This document shows, piece by piece, positions 1 to 7,273 of a stretch of DNA of 64,000 nt. The DNA lies in the NCBI GenBank assembly GCA_024362935.1, contig JANCRA010000003.1:40361291-40425290 (forward strand). Direction: 5' to 3'. The stretch's first letter is position 1; each line of letters opens with the position of its first letter. Made by a program: the position numbers and the translations under genes. This DNA is from Setophaga petechia (Eukaryota; Chordata; Aves; Passeriformes; Parulidae). Below the pieces are notes generated by a model that was given only the letters and a program-made list of their open reading frames with translations, was not told the origin of the DNA and did not search any database.

Positions 1-339
1 AAATTTATTAGCTTCATTACAAATATGAAGGGGACATTTATTCCATCTGAGATAGCATTCTGTTTTAGTAACAGAGCACAGCCTTAGCACTGAACTGACT
101 CCCTTCTGATTTGTGCACACCCAGTTTTTGCTGCAGAACATAGTTTGCTTAAGTAACTCAGGAAATACCTGAGTTACTGCTTGCATTTTTTTTCAGGGAT
201 AAGCATAGCCTTTACATAAATAAGTATGTTTGTACCTGCATATGATCTTAATCACCTCAAGATAAAATATTAGAGGAAAGGCTGTCTTTCTGGTCAGGTC
301 ATAGAGATTTTTTAAAAATTAGTTTCTCTTCTTGCTCTC

Positions 340-425
340 AGAAAATTTTTCAGGTGACCTTGGGCAGATCACTTTATCTTTGCTGTGCTTTGTTCTCTAC
401 CTTGGTTTTGAATGTTTCAGCCTAA
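340..425 (+). repeat. MIR-like ancient SINE core fragment
   Basis: The stretch reads like the conserved core of MIR-type SINEs: a 'gtgaccttgggcagatcac' block followed by pyrimidine-rich sequence in the spacing seen in MIR. Only the core is recognisable and the ends have faded. Such elements are old and shared across amniotes, so this copy is likely a fossil rather than a recent insertion. The small open frame across it has no coding features. Confidence 0.45.
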
Positions 426-557
426 TGATGTATAACATGAAATTATTTAAATGGTCTTCATTTCAAGTAATGCTACAAATCCTTGTAAAGTCTTGGTCAC
501 TTTTTAAAAGCTCAATTAAAGATGTTATTCTTTTCTAGCAAGGCAGGACTTGCTGCT

Positions 558-630
558 CTTCAAATGCTGTTAAATGTTCAAGTGACTTCTACTGTGTAGA
601 AGTCACTTGAGCATTTAACAGCATTTGAAG
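558..630. other. 73-base near-perfect hairpin (inverted repeat)
   Basis: Positions 558-592 and 596-630 are reverse complements over 35 bases with a single mismatch (T577 against G611), separated by the three bases 593-595. Transcribed from the plus strand, the mismatch would be a G:U pair, giving an unbroken 35-pair stem. That length fits a microRNA or siRNA precursor. It could equally be a small palindromic transposon relic or the scar of a template-switch mutation. No target-site duplication is evident at its edges. Confidence 0.85.
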
Positions 631-898
631 ATATGCAGTATTTTAGCACTGTTTGTAACATTAAGGGCTACGATTGTAATCTGCATCTTTCCTGAGGTTA
701 AATTTTACATTTTCCTATTATTAGAGACCTACTTAGAAACTTGGCAGTTTTCCCCCACTTTCTATTCAAATTAGACTCAGTGTGCTTTACCACAGCCGTT
801 TAAATGCATTTTGCATGGCATCATGGTGGTGGACTGAACACCCTGCAGAACTGGCCTTGTGAGACTCCTTGCTTTTTCTGCAAGGCCAGCTGGAGTTT

Positions 899-1227
899 AG
901 ATACCAAAATCTGCCAGATAGAAACTTTATAATAGTTTTGAGTGTTAGAAAACAGAGCATTGTCACTCAGACAGTCCTTCCTCTAATTAATTGAATGCCC
1001 TGAGTGTTGGCTAAGCAGAGATTTTATCATGTACACTGGTTACACATTCATTAGCTATCCCAGCTTACTTAATATATATAGATTACTTTATTTTACATAG
1101 TCACACCCCTCATTGGAAGTCCTTATATAGTTCTTTGGCATCCTCTTGACTTCTGTTTTGTCAGTCTCATCTACTTCTAGGAGTAAAGATAAGAGTAAAA
1201 TGTTGTTTTGTTCTACTGTCCTTATGA
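899..1227 (-). repeat. 3' LTR of the provirus, internally deleted
   Basis: It aligns along most of its length with 6794-7273, sharing for instance the block around 'ttacacattcattagct' and the 'ttattttacatagtcacac' block. It is shorter because about 130-150 bases are missing after the 'gttctttgg' block near 1130, where the other copy carries a GC-richer stretch (about 7033-7160). It contains no CpG dinucleotide, in contrast to the 5' copy. The terminal TG expected on the viral strand is degraded. Confidence 0.85.
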
Positions 1228-1229
1228 AG

Positions 1230-1242
1230 TCCCCCTTTTCTT
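1230..1242 (-). promoter_or_regulatory. Polypurine tract of the provirus
   Basis: On the minus strand this reads AAGAAAAGGGGGA and lies two bases upstream of the 3' LTR. That is the position and composition of the primer for plus-strand DNA synthesis in retroviruses. It helps fix the inner edge of the left LTR. Confidence 0.75.
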
Positions 1243-1306
1243 GAGATGAAGTTCCTTGTGGGAACTAGTCTCTTAATATCTGTTTTTCATTTTACACTGT
1301 AACAAG

Positions 1307-1525
1307 TTACAACAAGCAACCTAAAACACATATAGCAATTATTGTGGTGACAGTTAGAAGCAGATGTTTTAACCAAGTCCAGCTGGGTAACCATGAAATA
1401 AGTTTGGTCCAGATTTCTTCAGATCCCCAGGAGGTGTCTTCTGGAGCTGTGTGTTGTAAAATCTGAGTTTGTTTCCAAATTTCCTGGATATCCATAGACA
1501 CTCTACCACTTAGATAGCAAAACAA
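1307..1525 (-). pseudogene. env: env remnant: end of the transmembrane subunit
   Basis: The 72-codon frame ends in a Trp-rich juxtamembrane stretch (SWLPSWTWLKHLL) followed by a hydrophobic segment of about 18 residues (LLLTVTTIIAICVLGCLL) and a stop. This is the layout of the membrane-anchor end of a retroviral transmembrane protein just upstream of the polypurine tract. No surface subunit, furin site or fusion region is found between this stub and the end of integrase, and the frame starts inside the pol remnant. A deletion has therefore removed nearly all of env. The product could not act as an envelope protein. Confidence 0.7.
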
Positions 1526-1544
1526 GACTTAAGCATCTTGGGTT

Positions 1545-2640
1545 TTTTGATTACCTGAGGGAATTTCTCCCTTTTATTTCTGGCATAATGTACCTGTGAT
1601 TTTACTCTGCCCAATTTCCATGCAGTTAAAGTTGTCAGTAGGAGCTGCGAAGGTCTCTTCTGTTTTGAGTGGAGCAGAGAAGTTCTCCAGTCTTTTAAGT
1701 AGACCCAGTCTCCAGGTTGGAACTCATGCACCCGTGTGTCCAATCCCGTCTGTAGATCAACACTGCTCGCTGTAAATCCCATGAAGTTTTATGAAGAGAA
1801 ATAAGGTAATAATTCAAGTTGACCCCTCCTTTTAGTTGTGTCTCCTGGAATGTGTGGTACATGGTAGGGCTGACCATATAGCAACTCATAGGGGCTTATT
1901 TTCCTGCTGTCCCACAGCCGAATTCTAATTTATAGTACAGCAGCAGGTAAGGCTTGGACTCCTGTCCTGGAGGTTTCCTGACATATTTTACCCAATTGCA
2001 ATTTGTATAATTCATTCAGTAAACTTTGCCACTAGTTTGGGGCCTATAAGGAGTGTGAAGATCCCAAGCTATTCCTTCCAAGGCTTTCCTAACCTATTGT
2101 ACCACTTCTGCATTAAAGTGGGAACTACTGGCTGATGACATTCCCAAAGGTACCCTGAATCTAGTTATTATTTGATTCAACAGTATTTTAGTCACTCCCC
2201 TAACCTGGTTGGTGCGACAAGGAAAGGCTTCTGGCCGCCCAGAAAAGTTATCCCCCAGAACTAGGAGGTGTTAACACCCCCCCTTTTCTGGGTGATTCAG
2301 TGACATTAGTCTGCCAGTATTCACCTGGAACATTTCCAGATTCCATGGCTCCTAGCACTACTTTTTTAGAGTTGTTTCTTTTATGAACTATACATTTGTT
2401 GGACTCTTGATTGTACAATCTGAGCCATTTTAAACCCAATTGTAGATGTTTGCAAATGTTTCAAAAGTTTTCCAGTACTCTAATGAGTGGCTTTATTTTC
2501 ACAATCCACTATTTCATGCAAGATCGGTTCTGGGACTATTATTTACCTGGTTGGAGCAACTGCCCAGCCTCGTGGATCAAATTTTGCTTCTATGTTTCAA
2601 GTAATTGACAGCCCCTAGCACTATACTCTAATTTTTCTAC
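1545..2640 (-). pseudogene. pol: pol remnant: integrase, frameshifted and inactive
   Basis: Reading the minus strand across frames shows integrase blocks in order. A core block with GRPEAFPCR lies at about 2246-2215, followed by a RVPLGMSS block near 2150, a LHTPYRPQTSGK block near 2060, and a SPYELLYG block near 1890. The C-terminal SH3-like piece is at 1782-1560 (QPGDWVYLKDW, LLLTTLTAWKL). The position of the second catalytic Asp, after GMSS, reads Ala. The position of the catalytic Glu, after SGKV, reads Tyr followed by a stop. Several stops and at least one frameshift separate the blocks, so this integrase is dead. Confidence 0.8.
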
Positions 2641-3845
2641 TTGGAGAGGTATCTCAAGCAGGGGTATTAATGATATGTTTTCTAACGTGCCTTTTTCTGC
2701 AGCCTCTTTCAGCCTTATCAGCAAAATGATTCCCCAGTTCCAGTTTGGTCTTACCTGCTTGGTGTGCACTGCAGTGCATAAGAGCAACCTCTGCTGGTTC
2801 CTGGATAGTTCAAGTGAATCTGAGATTTGTTTTCCATTTTTGATCCACGTGCCTTGACATGTCAAAAGGCCTCTTTGTTTCCAGATGGCCCTGGGTGCAT
2901 GCACACTCCAAAATTTTTGTATTTTGAATCAGTCCAAATGTTAACTCATTTCCTTGTACTCCATTCCAAAGCTCGAGTGAGTGCCATTACACATTGGAGG
3001 AAGTGCCCCTGATTTGATTACCTCATGGTGGGTAGTCACTGCATATCCACCTAATCATTTCCCATTTTGGACAAAGATGCTCCCATCAGTAAACATCTCT
3101 CAGTCAGGACTTGCCAAGGGTCTGTCTCCCAAATTAGGTCTGCTGGAATACACTTCTTCTGTAGTTTGTAAGCAAACAAAGCAAAACACAGTCATACTCT
3201 GGGATTCCTTCTACCTATTGGGCAGATAAGAACACAGCAGGGTTAATGACAGAAGTTGTTTTGATTGTCACACTGTCTTGCTGCAGCAAGACTACCTGGT
3301 ACTTCAGCATCTGGCTGGGAGAGAGCCAGTGCCCCCCTTTTTGCTTGAGTGCTGACTGTACCACATGTGACACAAAAATTACAATCCCAAAGTTTTTGAG
3401 CCTCCTGGATCAAAGAACTGGAGCTGCTACTGCCCTCAGACAGCTAGACCAGCCCTGGCTGACATTTTGTTGCTTTGTAAAGTAGGCCACAGCTCTCCTT
3501 TGCTCCCCAAGGAACTGCGGCCACACTCACTGTGCTACATAATGTCTTTCATAGGTAAATGGTTCAAACAGGCACATGGAGCCCCCCAAAGCAGGGCCCA
3601 CATAAGGGCTTGCTTGAGTTGTAAAAAGGCAGCCCATGAATCATCAGTGCAGACTAGAATGTCCTCCGAGCTGTCTTCAAGAGCTCGTATAGAGGCTTTA
3701 CTAGCAGCCCACAATTGCTAATCCGCGGGAGACACCATCCCACCATCCCAAGCAATGCACATACCTCTCTTACCGTTTGTGCCAGTGGGTGTTGGTAAAT
3801 TGCTGCTTTCCATTCCTCTCGCAGCCTCCCTTGTCCTTGGAGAAT
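2641..3845 (-). pseudogene. pol: pol remnant: RT connection, RNase H and N-terminal integrase
   Basis: By position between the RT palm and the integrase core, this stretch should hold the connection domain, RNase H and the zinc-binding start of integrase. Fragments support this. Around 2790-2690 the minus strand, read in mixed frames, gives the His-containing and Gly-Asn/Ala-Asp-like C-terminal blocks of RNase H. Around 3720-3620 a Trp-Ala-Ala-Ser block and an Asp-rich stretch resemble the RNase H entry. The frame is broken many times and no subdomain is complete, so the internal boundaries are estimates. Confidence 0.6.
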
Positions 3846-4500
3846 TCATAATCCCAAGTGGGTTACTGTGCTCTGGAGTATTTCTGCTTTGTCTTTGGAT
3901 CCTCTGTATCCAGTTAGTCCCAGAAAATTCAGCAAGGCTGCAGTCTGATACGAGCATTGCTCTTTAGTTTCAGTGGCTATCAGAATGTCATCTGCACACT
4001 GTAACGAGGCTCCAGTAGGGTTCTGATTTTTCCATTCCTCTAGTTCTTTTGCCCATTGATTTCCAAATGTGGTGGGGTTATTTCTCTGTTTGGATTTTCC
4101 CATTCAAAAGCAAATAGCTCTTGACTCTCAGTTCTCAAAGGGATGCAGAAAAAGGCATTTTTCAAATCTAATAGTCTAAACCATTTTAATTTTTCACTCA
4201 AAGTTGCTAGTAAGGTATAAGGATTTGCTGCTTTTGCGTGTATATTTTCTACTATCTTTTTTATGACTCTAAGGTCCTGTACTAGCTAGTAAGCCTTTCC
4301 TTCAGTTTGCATTCTTAACTGGCAGACTAGAAGTATTAAATTTGGATTCACATTCCTTCAATAGACCGTATTTTATACATTTTTCCACAAGGGGTTATAA
4401 CCCCTTATGACTTTCTATTTTCAAAGGGTACTGCTTTTGCCTTACTGGTCCTGCTTTAGCTTTCAATTTAATTCTTACAGGCTTGGATCACCTGGGCGCC
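3846..4500 (-). pseudogene. pol: pol remnant: reverse transcriptase palm and fingers
   Basis: Minus-strand translation across frames shows the RT start (KPVRIKLKAKAGPVRQKQYP region, about 4480-4425) and a KYGLLKECESKFN block near 4350. The motif A region LLDLKNAFFCIP lies near 4165 and keeps its catalytic Asp. The active-site block is LQCADDILIAT at about 4015-3980, where the usual aromatic-X-Asp-Asp is replaced by Cys-Ala-Asp-Asp. Between motif A and the active site the sequence jumps from FEWENP to NPTTFGNQ, so about 20-30 residues including motif B are deleted. At least eight stops or frameshifts occur. An 85-codon open stretch survives at 4103-3846. Confidence 0.85.
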
Positions 4501-4782
4501 TCTCCAGCCCAGACTGTCAGGATCAGTGCATCCTCTAGTGATACTGGCAGATGTATCGTGTCCAGTTTCAGATGCTGTAATGCAAAAATAGAGGCTTCCA
4601 CATAATTAGGTTCTGGAATAATAACCAGTATTTTGCCATTTTAAAATTTGATTTCAGCATTTAGTTTTTCCAAAAATTCTCTCTCGAGGAGAGGCTTTGG
4701 CAAATTGGGTAGCTGCAAAAACTGGTGAGTTGTCCACTGTTTTCCTAATTTAAAATGAATGGGTTGAAAAATGGCCGAGTTT

Positions 4783-4962
4783 TTAATTCCCTGTTGCACC
4801 AACAATTTTTAGAGACTCATTACTCAAGTTTCCTCTTACTGTATTTAGCACTATGTTACTAGCTCCTGTGTCTACTAAAAATCCAACCTCCTCATTTTCC
4901 TCCTTGTTCCCCAGCTTAGCTGCAATCAGAGGTTCTGCCAGGGAAGAACCCTCCAGTCCCCG
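4783..4962 (-). pseudogene. pro: Protease start, in frame with gag past a TAA stop
   Basis: Immediately after the gag stop the same frame stays open for 59 codons and then ends at a TAA (4783-4785). It carries LVDTGAS at 4878-4858, the active-site motif of retroviral aspartic proteases. The gammaretroviral arrangement, with gag and pro in one frame separated by one stop, is kept. Further stops follow, for example near 4643, so no complete protease can be made without reading past several stops. A candidate recoding hairpin lies just after the gag stop. Confidence 0.8.
4931..4950 (-). promoter_or_regulatory. Possible stop-codon readthrough hairpin
   Basis: On the minus strand GGTTCT (4950-4945) pairs perfectly with AGAACC (4936-4931) around an 8-base loop, TCCCTGGC. 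It starts 12 bases after the gag TAA. The TCCC of the loop can also pair with the upstream GGGA, which could make a pseudoknot-like fold. Gammaretroviruses use a pseudoknot at this place to allow readthrough of the gag stop. The stem is short, so chance is possible. Confidence 0.35.
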
Positions 4963-6474
4963 TTAGTCATCGCTGGTGACAGTCACAGGTTGGCCACATC
5001 CTCGTCCCCTTCCTGTCCCTGGGGGCACCATTCCTCTAGAAATTCCTTCATTAACTCCAACTACTTTTTGTTTAGTTATTTCTTGCTGGTTTTCTCTGTT
5101 CTGAAAAACTGCCCAAGCAACATCTAACAGCTTCTCTAAATCATACTGGTCTTGTCCCTGAACCTGTTGTAATTTCTTTCTAATATCATCTGAGGATTGC
5201 CTCACAAATATGGGGGCTAATTGAGTTTTTCCTTCCTCTGTTTCAGGATCAATATTAGTATATTTTTGAGCCATTTCTTTCAGGCAATTTAAAAATTCAC
5301 TAGGTGATTCGTTACCATCCTGCTTAATTTCAAATAATTTTGACATATTGATAGCCTTTGGTATGGCATTTCTAATTCCATATAGTATCCATTGTTGATA
5401 TCTATTTAATCTCTCTCTAAACATGGGCACACTAGGGTCCCATTTGGGATCCTCAGTGGGAAAATTAATGTCCAGTGTACCTGACAAGTTACCTGTCAGT
5501 ATCTGCTCTTCCACAAACCTCCTACTGGCTTTAACAACCATCTCTCTTTCTGTCCTGTCAAACAACATTTCTAATATAGCATCTATATCCTTCCAGTCTG
5601 GATCCTGAAGTTTTATCATCATTTCAAATGCTTTTGCCGTTTTTTCTGGGTCATCTTGATAGGTGCCAGCCATCAACTTCCAATTATTAAGGTCTGTTAT
5701 TGAAAATGGAACTTCTTCTGTAATTGGACCATCCATACCAGCTGCCTGATGGAAGGCAGCTGCTCTCACATCTCTGTGTTTAGCTCTAGCTGTCTCTGCA
5801 GTCAGACTAAAACCCAGACTAAAACCCTCTGTTCCTTGATACACCCTCTCTATCTCTTCTGGCTCCTCTGCTCCTCGATACGTCCTCCCTGTCCTCTCCA
5901 TCTTCTCTTCTAGACCTGATAAATCCACCTCTTTATGTGCCAGTTCTCTCATAATATCAGTCTCAGCAGACTGCTTTTCTGTTCCCCCATCTAACCTGCA
6001 GTTAGGACTGACCATAACATTTAAATCATTCTTCATACTGGGGAGATGTTTAGAAGAAGTTTGTCCTGTGCTGCACATAGAACAACAACGTTTTAACCAT
6101 TTTCCTTGATTCTCCCTTTCAAGAGCCAGTGCAAAAGGGTCTGAGGGAGCTGGATTCAAGCCACAATCTTTCTGCCATTCAGGATGATTCCGTAAAGTAA
6201 AAAACATATCAGCATACATAACTTCATCCCATTTCTGTTCCCGTCTTAAAAACAACATTAACTTTAACAAAGTATTATAATTCAAGGTTCCATTTTGTGG
6301 CCACTTTTCTCCAGAGTCTAGTTGGTACAACGGCCACCGCTGATTGCAACACTTAATCAAATTCTCCCTGGTTGCTGGTCCCCCAGGGGGACCTCCAATC
6401 TTTTTCCAATGTTGCAAAAGGCAACCAAGTGGGGATTTTTTCACAATGCCCCTTTTAGATTGTCCACTGCCCAT
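4963..6474 (-). CDS. gag: Intact Gag polyprotein, 503 aa, of the endogenous provirus
   Basis: The start ATG (6472-6474) has G at -3 and +4. The N-terminus MGSGQSK fits an N-myristoylated matrix protein, with matrix-like sequence to about residue 110 (Trp-rich RWPLYQLDSGEKWP and YADMFFTLRNHPEW blocks). A charged Glu/Arg-rich linker covers about 150-245 and includes two YxGxE motifs. Capsid starts near VPFSITDLNNWK (255-266) and runs to about 455. The major homology region is at 381-405 (FEIKQDGNESPSEFLNCLKE). The nucleocapsid is short, ends GRGRGCGQPVTVTSDD, and has no Cys-Cys-His-Cys zinc knuckle, which gammaretroviral Gags normally have. No PPxY or P(T/S)AP late motif was seen. The frame has no stop or frameshift, unlike pol. 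This may reflect host retention, replacement by a younger copy, or chance. If translated it could form membrane-bound capsid-like assemblies, though that is inference. Confidence 0.9.
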   Translation of the reverse strand: MGSGQSKRGIVKKSPLGCLLQHWKKIGGPPGGPATRENLIKCCNQRWPLYQLDSGEKWPQNGTLNYNTLLKLMLFLRREQKWDEVMYADMFFTLRNHPEWQKDCGLNPAPSDPFALALERENQGKWLKRCCSMCSTGQTSSKHLPSMKNDLNVMVSPNCRLDGGTEKQSAETDIMRELAHKEVDLSGLEEKMERTGRTYRGAEEPEEIERVYQGTEGFSLGFSLTAETARAKHRDVRAAAFHQAAGMDGPITEEVPFSITDLNNWKLMAGTYQDDPEKTAKAFEMMIKLQDPDWKDIDAILEMLFDRTEREMVVKASRRFVEEQILTGNLSGTLDINFPTEDPKWDPSVPMFRERLNRYQQWILYGIRNAIPKAINMSKLFEIKQDGNESPSEFLNCLKEMAQKYTNIDPETEEGKTQLAPIFVRQSSDDIRKKLQQVQGQDQYDLEKLLDVAWAVFQNRENQQEITKQKVVGVNEGISRGMVPPGTGRGRGCGQPVTVTSDD

Positions 6475-6793
6475 CTCTGAATAGTAAACCTAAAATACTA
6501 CAATACAGATACAAATGCAAATACAAAGCAATTATGGATTGATAAAACCAAGTAAAATAGCAAATTCTGGAATACCAAATAACCCACCCAATGCCCTGGA
6601 AGAGCCACACGTCTTATATGGGCAGGATTCCTGAAAGAATGCCTTGTTATCAAATAGGATCTTACCTGCGTCCCAGACTGGTCCGGGGATCTGTGGTCTT
6701 CTCCAGGAAAGTCCCGGTGCTGGTGTGAAGATCCAGAGATCCCTCGGATCCACGGGAGATCAGGCAGAGTTTCCCACTGGGAGTTGCCAAAAA
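6475..6793 (-). promoter_or_regulatory. Proviral leader with splice donor and possible acceptor
   Basis: The untranslated leader lies between the 5' LTR and gag. A strong donor, CGCAG/GTAAG, spans 6670-6661 on the minus strand and is the expected major splice donor. An AG preceded by a T-rich stretch ends at 6477, two bases before the gag ATG, and could act as an acceptor for a 189-base leader intron. A primer-binding-site candidate starting TGGCAACTCCC lies at 6789-6772, four bases inside the LTR. I could not match it to a particular tRNA, so it is tentative. Open frames across the leader look accidental. Confidence 0.6.
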
Positions 6794-7273
6794 CGATACC
6801 GAAATCGGCCAGACAGGCACTTTCTAACACAGTTTTGGGTATTAGAAAGCAGGCATTCCTCAGGGCAGCGCGGGGCACTCGGAGGCTCCAGTGCGCCGGG
6901 TGTCGGGTAAGCAGAGCTTTTATTGTACACACTGATTACACATTCATTAGCTGTCCCTGCTTACTTGGTGTGCAGGGATGACTTTATTTTACATAGTCAC
7001 ACCCCTTATCAGAAGTCCTTTTATGGTTCTTTGGGGTCTGTCTTTGATGTCAAGTGTGCTTTGTAGGGGGCTGGCCCTCGACCCCCACTTTTGAGGAGCT
7101 GCAGTGTGATAGTTTTGCATAACTTTACTGTACCAGCCTTGCAGAGCTGAGCTGGCATCCTGCTTGTGTTTTGCATGACTTCTGTTTTGTTGGCCTTATC
7201 TACTTCTCCAAGGCTACCCTGTTCCCTTTATTTGATAAGAGTAAACTGTTGTTCTGTTCTGCTGCCCTTATCA
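6794..7273 (-). repeat. 5' LTR of the provirus
   Basis: This 480-base LTR begins on the viral strand with TGATAAGG at 7273. AATAAA-type signals lie near 6990 and 6925 (AATAAAAGCTC). The second fits a polyadenylation signal at the U3/R-U5 boundary. The distal part near 6845-6910 is CpG-rich. About ten CpGs remain in this copy and none in the 3' LTR. If it still has promoter activity it would drive the intact gag. The inner edge at 6794 is set by alignment with the left copy. Confidence 0.85.

Larger units (their letters stand above)
899..7273 (-). mobile_element. Gammaretrovirus-like (class I) endogenous provirus
   Basis: A provirus of about 6.4 kb lies on the minus strand with the order LTR, leader, gag, pro, pol, env remnant, polypurine tract, LTR. 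Gag has a gammaretroviral-type capsid with a major homology region. The protease has an LVDTGAS active-site motif and sits in the same frame as gag beyond a stop codon, as in gammaretroviruses. Gag is open throughout; pol carries many stops, frameshifts and deletions; env is reduced to a C-terminal stub. The LTRs are strongly diverged, so the insertion is old. The flanks (895-898 and 7274-7277) are T-rich and match at three of four bases, so the expected 4-base target duplication is possible but not proven. The element cannot be mobile on its own. Confidence 0.93.

Noticed and set aside
6772..6789. Primer-binding site assignment to a specific tRNA
   Set aside because: The candidate begins TGG in roughly the right place, but I could not match the rest to a tRNA 3' end with confidence.
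6498..6932. 144-codon minus-strand frame across the 5' LTR and leader
   Set aside because: It lies in LTR and leader sequence upstream of gag and has no protein-family features.
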